A stretch of DNA of 52,004 nt from contig JAQBPR010000025.1 of NCBI GenBank assembly GCA_028287395.1, positions 1 through 52,004 on the forward strand. Direction: 5' to 3'. The DNA comes from Bacilli bacterium. GTDB lineage: Bacteria > Bacillota > Bacilli > Paenibacillales > NBRC-103111. The position numbers and the translations under genes are program-made. Shown here in pieces: positions 9,568 through 17,475 of this stretch. The notes beneath the pieces were generated by a model, which worked only from the letters and a program-made list of their open reading frames with translations, had not been told where the DNA came from and did no database searches. Position 1 is the stretch's first letter. Every line of letters begins with the position of its first letter.

Positions 9568-9596
9568 AAAATAACATCTATTGAACAGAAATGCAA
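9568..9596 (-). promoter_or_regulatory. Candidate speD promoter
   Basis: Minus-strand TTGCAT (9591-9596) and TATTTT (9568-9573) are spaced 17 bases apart. The predicted start near 9561 lies just upstream of the first strand of the structured leader, which fits. Both hexamers are imperfect. Confidence 0.4.
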
Positions 9597-9674
9597 TACT
9601 TTTTTTAAATCTTAATAATTGAACGTTCATTTCTTCATTTTGCACCGACTTTATTCTATGCATATCGAGCACAA

Positions 9675-9696
9675 AAGGAAGCTTTACAGCTTCCTT
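9675..9696 (-). terminator. Terminator downstream of the 9738-10325 gene
   Basis: Nine-base stem AAGGAAGCT/AGCTTCCTT with a four-base loop, followed by TTTT on the minus strand. It separates the unknown gene from the speD transcript. Confidence 0.75.
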
Positions 9697-9737
9697 CGTG
9701 ATCAAAAAATATTTAATTGCCAGGATCAGGTGAAGTC

Positions 9738-10325
9738 TTAAGCTTCAAGAGTGAATAATCGATGTGTTAGCAGCTGCAAGCGTCCATCAATTTGCGGTAC
9801 AATATCCGTTCCACCACTTACATTTCGTAAATCAAGCATTTCATTAATTTGTCCATGAATCTGCTTAATTTCTGCCTCTACTTCGTTCTTTAAGAAAAGA
9901 ACATGCAATTGTTCGATGGTATCCTTGTACGCGTAAATGACTTTTTCGCGAGCGTTCTTAAGCTCGATGATTTTCATTACCGCACCCTGGTTATAGTGAT
10001 ACACCATCGTGTAGTTAGAGTAAACGCGATTGACAACCGCGCTGCCTTTAAAATCAACTACTGATTTACGCATCAAATTAACCAAATGAGGATTACTTAA
10101 ACGACATGATCCCGTACAAACATACTTTCCTGCAGTACGTTCAAAATTCAAAGCAATTTCTTCGTCTATCCCATCTTGAAAACCAACATCTTGACTTCCA
10201 TTTTCATACACCTTAACTTGCAACTGCACCTGATGATCTGCAAATAATTGAATAAATTGGTACATTTCGGCTTCTGTTAATACCAGGCAGGTTTTGACAT
10301 ATTCAGTCGCTAACCTTTTAGCCAT
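9738..10325 (-). CDS. Conserved-looking protein of unknown function
   Basis: A 195-residue soluble protein starting at ATG behind GAGGG. No signal peptide or membrane segment is seen. The middle holds two cysteines (KYVCTGSCRLSNPHLVN). The C-terminal third is charged and helical (AREKVIYAYKDTIEQLHVLFLKNEVEAEIKQIHGQ can be read in pieces as a coiled coil). I do not recognise a domain. It is bracketed by terminators on both sides, so it is probably monocistronic. Its position between ysxC and speD is suggestive only of a chromosomal core gene in this lineage. Confidence 0.7.
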   Translation of the reverse strand: MAKRLATEYVKTCLVLTEAEMYQFIQLFADHQVQLQVKVYENGSQDVGFQDGIDEEIALNFERTAGKYVCTGSCRLSNPHLVNLMRKSVVDFKGSAVVNRVYSNYTMVYHYNQGAVMKIIELKNAREKVIYAYKDTIEQLHVLFLKNEVEAEIKQIHGQINEMLDLRNVSGGTDIVPQIDGRLQLLTHRLFTLEA

Positions 10326-10410
10326 AAAAATCCCTCGATTCTGTTTTTAAAACCCTTTGAAACTTATACATTTATTATTATACTACACACTCTCTAATTA
10401 TTCCTACCAC

Positions 10411-10441
10411 CAAAAAACAGATATATTCCGCCATATATCTG
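10411..10441 (-). terminator. Terminator after the lonA-ysxC operon
   Basis: Perfect nine-base stem CAGATATAT/ATATATCTG with a six-base loop, followed on the minus strand by TTTTTT. This is a canonical rho-independent terminator about 65 bases after the ysxC stop. Confidence 0.85.
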
Positions 10442-10505
10442 AAAATAACGCAATTCGAACCGAGGAAGTTCATATAACCTTAGAATTGCTCTCTTATTTT
10501 ACGTA

Positions 10506-11108
10506 TTATTCTTCATCCTCACGAATCATTGCTTGCTGAATCACTTGCCATAATTCATCTTTACCTAATCCAGTTTCAGAGGAAAAAATAATTAACTCAT
10601 CCGACGGATCGAAAATAAGCGAATCTCGAACGATTTTAAGATGCTTTTGCCATTTGCTTTTCGGGATTTTATCGGCTTTAGTTGCGACCACACACATGGG
10701 AACTTCGCAATGCTTTAACCAATTATACATCGCTATGTCATCCTTGGAAGGCGGATGGCGTAAATCTACTAAAAGTAACAATAGCTTCAGCTCTTCGCGT
10801 TCCAATAAATAATTTTCAATAAACTTCCCCCAAGTTTCCCGTTTAGTCTTGGAAACCTTAGCGTATCCGTATCCAGGCAAATCTACAAAATATAAGTTCG
10901 AATTAATGCGATAATAATTCAGCGTTTGTGTTTTCCCAGGCTGAGAGCTTGTCCTTGCCAAGTTTTTACGTTGAATTAAACGATTGATCAATGAAGATTT
11001 CCCAACATTAGAACGCCCTGCCAGAGCGATTTCCGGCAGAGCGTCCAGTGGGTATTGATTGGGACCCACAGCACTAATAATAAACTCAGCTTCCGTTACT
11101 TTCATCGG
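10506..11108 (-). CDS. ysxC: Ribosome-biogenesis GTPase YsxC/EngB
   Basis: GTPase of the TrmE-Era-EngA-EngB-Septin superfamily that assists 50S subunit assembly. The 200-residue protein starts at the ATG of [19 protein letters not shown], the usual N-terminus; a GTG three codons earlier is unlikely. The motifs are G1 [10 protein letters not shown]3 DLPGYGYA, G4 ATKADKI and G5 SSETG. It follows lonA by 14 bases and shares its transcript, the arrangement known in Bacillus. A strong terminator follows. Confidence 0.97.
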   Translation of the reverse strand, partial: PMKVTEAEFIISAVGPNQYPLDALPEIALAGRSNVGKSSLINRLIQRKNLARTSSQPGKTQTLNYYRINSNLYFVDLPGYGYAKVSKTKRETWGKFIENYLLEREELKLLLLLVDLRHPPSKDDIAMYNWLKHCEVPMCVVATKADKIPKSKWQKHLKIVRDSLIFDPSDELIIFSSETGLGKDELWQVIQQAMIREDEE

Positions 11109-11122
11109 TTCACACACTTTCT

Positions 11123-13459
11123 CTAATGAATATGCACTGGCTTGACCAAAGCATGCTCTAGTACTTCATCCATATGACTAACAGGAATAAAGGTAATATC
11201 TTGACGTACGCTATCTGGAATATCATGTAAATCCTTTTCATTGTCTTTCGGTATTAAAATTATTTTTATGCCTGCTCGATGTGCAGCCAAAGACTTCTCT
11301 TTTAGACCGCCAATAGGTAATACACGGCCGCGCAATGTTATTTCACCCGTCATCGCTACTTGTTTTGACACAGGAATTTGCGTCAGCGCAGAGATGAGAG
11401 CCGTCGCCATCGTAATCCCCGCAGAAGGACCGTCTTTAGGAATAGCACCCTCAGGAATATGAACATGGATATCGTTTTTTTCATGGAAGTCGGATGGGAT
11501 CTTAAATTGTTCCGCCTTGGAACGCGTAAAGCTAAAAGCAGCTTGAGCGGATTCTTTCATCACATCGCCTAGCTGCCCTGTTAATGTCAGCTTTCCCGTT
11601 CCTGGAAGCACGCTCACCTCAATCACAAGCGTATCGCCGCCCACTTCAGTCCAAGCCAAGCCTGTAACTGCACCAACCTGATCCTGTTCTTCTGCTGTTC
11701 CATAGCGAAATTTAGCTGGACCTAATAATGTTTGCAGCTTGTCGGTTGTAATTTCTACCGACGCACCTTCCTTCGAGACAATTTGCTTAGCAGTTTTGCG
11801 GCATAAAGCAGCGATTTGCTGTTCCAGGTTACGAACACCCGCTTCTCGCGTATATTCGCGAATGAGCTTCATCAATGTATGCTCGTTAATTTCCAATTGT
11901 TCAGGTTGCAAACCATGCTCTTCTTTTTGTTTTGGCAGCAAATATTTTTCGGCAATTTGCAGCTTTTCGATTTCAGTATAGCCTGGAATATAAAGCATCT
12001 CCATCCGATCCAGCAATGGACGCGGAATATTGTGCGCTGCATTTGCTGTAGTAATGAACATGACTTTTGAAAGATCAAATGGTATTTCTATAAAGTGATC
12101 GCTGAAAGTACTGTTTTGCTCCGGATCAAGCACTTCAAGCAATGCGGAAGAAGGATCACCGCGGAAGTCCATCGCCATTTTATCAATTTCATCTAAAAGA
12201 AAAACCGGATTACTTGCTCCTGCATTTTTCATCCCTTGAATAATTCGTCCAGGCATTGCCCCGACATAAGTGCGACGATGACCTCTAATTTCTGCTTCGT
12301 CACGTACTCCGCCAAGTGAGACGCGAATAAATTCCCTGCCCAATGAACGCGCAATAGAGCGGGCAATCGACGTTTTACCCACTCCTGGTGGTCCAACTAA
12401 ACACAATATCGGCCCTTTCAGCTTTTGCACCAGCTTCTGCACAGCCAAATATTCCAATACCCTTTCCTTTGGCTTCTCCAAACCATAATGATCTTCATTT
12501 AAAATTTGTTCCGCTTTTTCTATATCCAGATCATCGTCTGTTTGTTTTATCCAAGGTAAACTAAGCAGCCAATCAATATAATTACGAATGACACCGCCCT
12601 CGGCGGAAGCCGCAGGCATTTTCTCCAAACGATCGATTTCTTTCTCGATTTTTTCACGCACTTTTTCAGGGACTTCAATCGTTTCTAATTGGTTACGCAA
12701 TTCCTCGACTTCTCCTGCGCGTCCTTCTTTTTCGCCCAATTCCTTTTGAATTGCCTTCATCTGCTCACGAAGATAATATTCTTTTTGCGTTTTTTCCATT
12801 TGCTTTTTGACGCGTTGACTTATTTTTCGTTCTAATTCCAATACTTCACGTTCGTTGTGAAGAATATCCAGCAGCTTCTCTAATCTTTCACGCACGTCAA
12901 TGGTTTCCAATATTTCTTGCTTATCTTTAATTTTCAAAGCCAAATGACTGCAAATAACATCTGCCAATCGACCTGGTTCCTCGATATCCGATACCGCTGC
13001 CAACGTCTCCGGCGTCACCTTTTTTGACAAATTAATATAGTGCTCGAATTGAGTAAGCACTGTGCGCATTAAAGCATCAGTTTCCGGATCGCTAATTTCT
13101 TGTTCAGGCAGTTCTTTTATATTGACTTCATAATATTCTTCATTCACTAAAAATTCCGTTACTTCCGCACGGATCGTTCCTTCAACTAATACACGTATCG
13201 TTCCATTAGGCAGCTTTAGCATTTGCCTTACCTTAGCCACTGTACCGACACGATAAATGTCTTCCACTGTAGGTTCTTCAATATTTACTTCAGATTGCGA
13301 GCAAAGCAGGATCAAACCATCATCCACCATCGCTTTTTCTAATGCTTTCACTGATTTTTCGCGACCTACGTCCAAATGCAAAACCATACTTGGGTAAACA
13401 AGCAAACCCCTTAAAGGCAGCAAAGGCATTCGTCTGAACTTCGACTTATTGGTTCCCAT
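11123..13459 (-). CDS. lonA: ATP-dependent protease La
   Basis: Hexameric AAA+ serine protease, cytosolic, for misfolded and regulatory proteins. It has 778 residues. In order: Lon N-terminal substrate domain (about 1-205), coiled coil, AAA+ module with Walker [10 protein letters not shown] and Walker B FLLDEIDK, sensor region, then the protease domain with the Ser679 (KDGPSAG) and Lys722 (IGGLKEK) dyad. GGAGGTG lies seven bases before the ATG. It is separated from lonB by 103 bases containing a strong hairpin, so it may have its own promoter as well as read-through. It is followed by ysxC. Confidence 0.98.
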   Translation of the reverse strand: MGTNKSKFRRMPLLPLRGLLVYPSMVLHLDVGREKSVKALEKAMVDDGLILLCSQSEVNIEEPTVEDIYRVGTVAKVRQMLKLPNGTIRVLVEGTIRAEVTEFLVNEEYYEVNIKELPEQEISDPETDALMRTVLTQFEHYINLSKKVTPETLAAVSDIEEPGRLADVICSHLALKIKDKQEILETIDVRERLEKLLDILHNEREVLELERKISQRVKKQMEKTQKEYYLREQMKAIQKELGEKEGRAGEVEELRNQLETIEVPEKVREKIEKEIDRLEKMPAASAEGGVIRNYIDWLLSLPWIKQTDDDLDIEKAEQILNEDHYGLEKPKERVLEYLAVQKLVQKLKGPILCLVGPPGVGKTSIARSIARSLGREFIRVSLGGVRDEAEIRGHRRTYVGAMPGRIIQGMKNAGASNPVFLLDEIDKMAMDFRGDPSSALLEVLDPEQNSTFSDHFIEIPFDLSKVMFITTANAAHNIPRPLLDRMEMLYIPGYTEIEKLQIAEKYLLPKQKEEHGLQPEQLEINEHTLMKLIREYTREAGVRNLEQQIAALCRKTAKQIVSKEGASVEITTDKLQTLLGPAKFRYGTAEEQDQVGAVTGLAWTEVGGDTLVIEVSVLPGTGKLTLTGQLGDVMKESAQAAFSFTRSKAEQFKIPSDFHEKNDIHVHIPEGAIPKDGPSAGITMATALISALTQIPVSKQVAMTGEITLRGRVLPIGGLKEKSLAAHRAGIKIILIPKDNEKDLHDIPDSVRQDITFIPVSHMDEVLEHALVKPVHIH

Positions 13460-13493
13460 CCTTGAACACCTCCATAATCATTCCTGTAATACT

Positions 13494-13527
13494 GCTAACA
13501 GGCAAACCATCCCCTTTGCCCGTTAGC
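13494..13527 (-). other. Hairpin between lonB and lonA
   Basis: A 13-base stem (GCTAACAGGCAAA on the plus strand with TTTGCCCGTTAGC, one G-U pair in RNA) and an eight-base loop. No U-tract follows on the minus strand. It may be a weak lonB terminator or a 5' stabilising structure of the lonA mRNA. It is not a CIRCE or CtsR site. Confidence 0.5.
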
Positions 13528-13562
13528 AATAATGATGTAGCTTCATTTTAACAAATGTAAAA

Positions 13563-15257
13563 TCAAAACACCAATTCGTGGGAAGTGGGGGAAGCAATGA
13601 GCGTTTCATTCATACTTGGGATATTCAAAACAATTTCACTGCTTGAGCTTCCAAATGCTACTTCAAGCACTTCCTCAATCGTATCGACAGCTATAACACG
13701 AACACCTTGCAAGCCTGTGAAGATGCTTTGCCAATTTTCTTTTGGAATGATCACCGTTGTCGCTCCTGCTTGAAAAGCCGCTTCTACCTTGGCAACCACA
13801 CCGCCAATCGGCTTCACTTTACCATGAATACTAACTTCTCCGGTCATCGCCAATTTATTATCGATCGGAATTTGCCGAATCGCAGACGCAATCGCTGTCG
13901 CCATGGAAATCCCCGCTGAAGGACCATCGATAGGTGCCCCGCCAGGGAAATTGATATGCAAATCATAATCATTCGGTTTCATCCCTAATCGCTTCAAGAC
14001 AGTCAATACATTTTCAACAGAACCACGCGCCATGCTTTTTCTTCGCAATGTTCGCGAACCGCCGGCAATTTCTTCTTCATCTACGACCCCCGTCACCATG
14101 AATGTACCTTTACCTGGTTTGTCCGCTTTATTAGCTGTAACTTCAATTTCTAACAAGGTACCCAAATTAGGACCGTATACAGCTAGACCATTTACAAAAC
14201 CAATGCGCGGCTCCTGTGGAATTTTCCGTTCCGGACGAGGCGGAATTTGACTGCTGTTAACTACCCATTCCACATCTGCGGCCGTTAATTCCGTTCGTTG
14301 ATCTGTCAAAGCTAAGCCAGCAGCAAGCTGAATCACATTAACCGCTTCGCGTCCATTAGTTGCATAGCGTTTGATAATTTCAACAGCTGCATTACTGTCA
14401 GGAAAGCCTATTTTCCGTATCGCATGCACTGCGATTTGACCGATTTCATCTGGCAGCAAAGGGCGAAAATAAATTTCCATGCAGCGAGAGCGAATCGCCG
14501 GTGGAATCTCCTGGGGTGTACGTGTGGTCGCACCTATTAAACGGAAATCGGCAGGAAGTCCATTCTGAAAAATATCATGGATGTAGCTAGGTATATTCGT
14601 GTCTTCCGAATTGTAATAAGCACTTTCGAGAATCACTTTCCGATCCTCTAATACTTTAAGCAGTTTATTCATCTGGATCGGATGCAGTTCACCTATTTCG
14701 TCAATGAACAATATTCCGCCATGCGCCTTCGTAACTGCACCTTGTTTTGGCTGCGGTATACCCGCAACTCCCATCGCTCCCGCCCCTTGATAAATAGGGT
14801 CATGTACCGATCCGATTAATGGGTCGGCAATGCCGCGTTCATCAAAGCGCGCGGTTGTCGCATCGATTTCTGTAAACTTAGCTTCCGCACGAAAAGGTGA
14901 GACCGCATTTTTTTTCGCTTCTTCCAAGACAACTCTCGCTGCAGCGGTTTTACCAACACCTGGAGGACCGTAAATGATCACATGCTGCGGATTTGGTCCG
15001 CAAATAGCCGCCTTCAATGCGCGTAAACCCTCCACTTGGCCGACTATATCGTTCATTGTAGAAGGACGAGTCCGTTCTGCAAGCGGCTTGCTTAAAGTAA
15101 TGGAACGCAGCTTACGCATTTTTTCCATTTCCTTGCGGGATTCCTTATCCAAGGCAGAACGGTTCGTCTGTTGATTGCGTAATAAATTCCAAAAATACAT
15201 GCCAATCACGACAGCGAAAAATAATTGAATCACCATCAAAACAATACTCAAACTCAT
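13563..15257 (-). CDS. lonB: Sporulation-type ATP-dependent protease LonB
   Basis: Membrane-anchored Lon-family protease of 564 residues. An N-terminal transmembrane segment (LMVIQLFFAVVIGMYFWNLL) is followed by an AAA+ domain with Walker [12 protein letters not shown] and Walker B FIDEIGEL, then the protease domain with Ser447 (IDGPSAGIS) and Lys490 (IGGVVAK). The large N-terminal substrate domain of LonA is absent, as in B. subtilis LonB, which is made in the forespore under sigma-F (established knowledge). GAGGAGG lies six bases before the ATG. A sigma-F-like promoter lies about 50 bases upstream. Confidence 0.96.
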   Translation of the reverse strand: MSLSIVLMVIQLFFAVVIGMYFWNLLRNQQTNRSALDKESRKEMEKMRKLRSITLSKPLAERTRPSTMNDIVGQVEGLRALKAAICGPNPQHVIIYGPPGVGKTAAARVVLEEAKKNAVSPFRAEAKFTEIDATTARFDERGIADPLIGSVHDPIYQGAGAMGVAGIPQPKQGAVTKAHGGILFIDEIGELHPIQMNKLLKVLEDRKVILESAYYNSEDTNIPSYIHDIFQNGLPADFRLIGATTRTPQEIPPAIRSRCMEIYFRPLLPDEIGQIAVHAIRKIGFPDSNAAVEIIKRYATNGREAVNVIQLAAGLALTDQRTELTAADVEWVVNSSQIPPRPERKIPQEPRIGFVNGLAVYGPNLGTLLEIEVTANKADKPGKGTFMVTGVVDEEEIAGGSRTLRRKSMARGSVENVLTVLKRLGMKPNDYDLHINFPGGAPIDGPSAGISMATAIASAIRQIPIDNKLAMTGEVSIHGKVKPIGGVVAKVEAAFQAGATTVIIPKENWQSIFTGLQGVRVIAVDTIEEVLEVAFGSSSSEIVLNIPSMNETLIASPTSHELVF

Positions 15258-15305
15258 AAAAAACCTCCTCGGACTTCGTCAGCGTTTGCACAGATTGCCG
15301 AATTT

Positions 15306-15334
15306 ATAATAACCAGCCGGCAACGTAAGCATAC
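15306..15334 (-). promoter_or_regulatory. Predicted sigma-F promoter of lonB
   Basis: On the minus strand GTATG (15334-15330) is followed after 15 bases by GGTTATTAT (15314-15306). This fits the sigma-F pattern (GTATA-like -35, then a GGnnA-type -10) and the known sigma-F control of lonB in B. subtilis. It overlaps a plus-strand promoter. Confidence 0.6.
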
Positions 15335-15336
15335 TA
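15306..15336 (+). promoter_or_regulatory. Predicted sigma-G-type promoter of the amidase gene
   Basis: On the plus strand ATAATA (15306-15311) and CATACTA (15330-15336) are 18 bases apart. CATACTA is the sigma-G -10 consensus, and ATAATA matches four of six positions of TGAATA. The predicted start near 15343 leaves a leader of about 65 bases. The same DNA holds the divergent lonB promoter. Confidence 0.5.
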
Positions 15337-15408
15337 TGACTAGTATTGCCTTGCATTCGGAGCTATAATCGTCTTTTTCACAAAACGCTATGTTTAGGAG
15401 GTTCTTCT

Positions 15409-16065
15409 ATGATATTGGCCAAATGGAGTTTATGTCTGGCTTTATTGTTTACGCAGGACGTCCCAATACATGTTCCCCCAGATATATTAATTGATGTAGG
15501 TCACGGAGGTTTAGACGGCGGGACAGGATATGAAGATCTTTTAGAAAAAGACATCAATCTGCAAATGGGCAAAGTATTGTACAAGCAATTGTCTGCGCAA
15601 GGATATCACGTTGTTCTTGACCGAATCGGCGATTACGCATTAAGTGACGATAATCGTTGGTTAAAAATTCGTTCACGCCATATTCGCGATCTTGCCCAGC
15701 GCAAAGAAATAGCCAATCAGTTAAAACCAAAGCTGTTGATCAGTCTACACGTCAACTGGTCCGCAAACAAAAAGAAAAGCGGACCGTTAACGCTGCATCA
15801 AAAAAATGAACACAGCATTCTATTGGCCCACCTCTTATTACAGCATTTAAAACCGCTATATGGAAATGATACGTCTCCTGATTTACCTATCTATGGAAAA
15901 CGGTTTTATTTGTTAAAATATGTGACAAGCCCTGCAGTGATTTTGGAAATGGGTTATATTTCAAATGACTCCGATCGCAAACGCCTTACTGAAATAAACG
16001 GTCAGAAACAAATAGCAGCTGCCATCGGTGCCGCGGTTGATCAATATTTACGCAAAATCAAATAA
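15409..16065 (+). CDS. cwlD: N-acetylmuramoyl-L-alanine amidase, CwlD-like
   Basis: Zinc amidase of the Amidase_3 family. The start MILAKWSLCLALLF follows AGGAGG by seven bases and gives 218 residues, with an N-terminal signal or anchor segment. Metal and catalytic residues are visible: His in DVGHGGLDGG, Glu in LEKDINLQ, His in LISLHVNW and Glu in VILEMGYIS. CwlD of B. subtilis cleaves peptide side chains so that muramic lactam can form in the spore cortex. The assignment here rests on size, the single-domain architecture and divergence from lonB behind a forespore-type promoter; another sporulation amidase is possible. The gene symbol is tentative. Confidence 0.8.
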   Translation: MILAKWSLCLALLFTQDVPIHVPPDILIDVGHGGLDGGTGYEDLLEKDINLQMGKVLYKQLSAQGYHVVLDRIGDYALSDDNRWLKIRSRHIRDLAQRKEIANQLKPKLLISLHVNWSANKKKSGPLTLHQKNEHSILLAHLLLQHLKPLYGNDTSPDLPIYGKRFYLLKYVTSPAVILEMGYISNDSDRKRLTEINGQKQIAAAIGAAVDQYLRKIK

Positions 16066-16132
16066 CCCCTAAGGGGTCATCTTAAGTCGTGATTGCTCCT
16101 GGACCAAGCCAACTCGCTTATACGAAATTTGC

Positions 16133-17347
16133 TTATTTGAACGTATATAACACATTCCAATTTTCGCCGCCGTTTTTAGTGATATAAATGGTATTTGAAG
16201 ACGCAAGCCAGCCCTCATTTTCGCTTAAAAATGAAATTGCACTGCCCTGACCGGATAACTTTTGTTGTGCTTCTATCCAAGTCTTACCGCCGTCTTTGGT
16301 CCAGCCAATGGTCGCTTCCCCGTTGTCGCCGCAAGGAGAACATGACCCTGATAAAAAAGCGGTTTTCGAACTAAGTGCAATTAAAGTACCCGGATAAGCT
16401 CCTGGACCCGACGCTTCGGCATTTTTTTCTGTAGCAAAACCCGGGGCAATTCCGCCGCCCGCACTCGAATGAGCTAAAACTGAAGTCCATTTCGCTCCTC
16501 CGTCGGATGTATGGAATAATGAATAGGCCGCTTGATTCATCCCCACACCGCCTATTACTTCGACCCAAGCATCAAGCGGTCCGGATGAGCGAATAAGCGC
16601 ATTCATTATTCCGCCCTTGCTGTAGCGTTCATACACTGATTTCCACGTTTGCCCACCATCCATAGTGCGTTCAACAAAAAATTTATCATCCTGATACGTA
16701 AAAATCCAACCGACCTTCTCGTTAGAGAAATATACATTACCTACTGCATTTACTGGTAAGGATAATACTTTCCACGTTTTTCCGCCATTTTGAGTGAGTC
16801 TATTACCGACAAAGCCCATAGTGTTATTTAGAAATAGAAGCGTATCGTTATATTCTATCTCAAACTTCTTTTCCCAATGCACTCCGCTATCCACCGTATA
16901 ATATAAATTTACTTTGCCGTCATTCTGATTTAACTGTTTCATCCAACCTGTTCCATTATTCAAAAAAATAAGATCCAGCACGGTATCCGTTCCTTCATAA
17001 TAACTGCTCCATGATTTACCTCCGTCCTTAGTATGCTTGAGAAAGCCATTTCCCCCTACCCAACCTTCCCCCTTCTGCGTGAATACAACGGTAGATATGC
17101 TTAAAGAATCCGATAGATGAGCAATAGGTGTTACTGTGGGGCTAGGAGTAACTTTAGGTATAGAAGGAATAATGGGTGTTGGCGATGGAATAACAGGTGA
17201 GCTTGATGCTGAAACGGCTGGCGATTCTACTTGAAGAGTCGGTGTAACATCTGTATTCGGATCCATATTATCTTTGGCGCACCCGACGGAATACATCATT
17301 AACAGAACGATAGTCATAGCTGTCCATGCAGTACGGTATTTTATCAT
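16133..17347 (-). CDS. Lipoprotein with seven BNR/Asp-box beta-propeller repeats
   Basis: Predicted exported lipoprotein of about 404 residues. A signal peptide ends in the lipobox YSVGC. A Pro/Ser/Thr-rich linker (about 50 residues) follows, then a domain with seven repeats of the type DGGKSW: KDGGKSW, VDSGVHW, QNGGKTW, MDGGQTW, SDGGAKW, KDGGKTW and KNGGENW. Seven repeats fit a seven-bladed propeller of the Ycf48/sialidase-like class. There are no sialidase catalytic residues I can identify, so ligand binding or a scaffold is more likely than hydrolysis. An ATG 12 bases upstream is an alternative start. It is convergent with cwlD. The function is unknown. Confidence 0.85.
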   Translation of the reverse strand: MIKYRTAWTAMTIVLLMMYSVGCAKDNMDPNTDVTPTLQVESPAVSASSSPVIPSPTPIIPSIPKVTPSPTVTPIAHLSDSLSISTVVFTQKGEGWVGGNGFLKHTKDGGKSWSSYYEGTDTVLDLIFLNNGTGWMKQLNQNDGKVNLYYTVDSGVHWEKKFEIEYNDTLLFLNNTMGFVGNRLTQNGGKTWKVLSLPVNAVGNVYFSNEKVGWIFTYQDDKFFVERTMDGGQTWKSVYERYSKGGIMNALIRSSGPLDAWVEVIGGVGMNQAAYSLFHTSDGGAKWTSVLAHSSAGGGIAPGFATEKNAEASGPGAYPGTLIALSSKTAFLSGSCSPCGDNGEATIGWTKDGGKTWIEAQQKLSGQGSAISFLSENEGWLASSNTIYITKNGGENWNVLYTFK

Positions 17348-17423
17348 GTTTGAAAACATCCTTTCAGGCTGTATTATAAATTAGACATTTCATCAGGCAT
17401 TAGGGTTCATCACAAAAATAATA

Positions 17424-17463
17424 AGGGTAACCATTTGTGTGAGAACACACAAATGGTTACCCT
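17424..17463 (-). terminator. Strong terminator after the glycosyltransferase pair
   Basis: Perfect 18-base inverted repeat (AGGGTAACCATTTGTGTG and its complement) with a four-base AGAA loop. On the minus strand it is followed by the T-rich TTATTATTTTTG. It ends the 20860-17476 operon. Confidence 0.9.
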
Positions 17464-17475
17464 ATAATACAAAAT

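Noticed and set aside
9621..9628. GAACGTTC as a LexA box upstream of speD
   Set aside because: The four-base spacer between the GAAC and GTTC half-sites is missing.
16067..16079. ACCCCTAAGGGGT as a terminator after cwlD
   Set aside because: The stem is only five bases with a three-base loop and no T-run; too weak to call.
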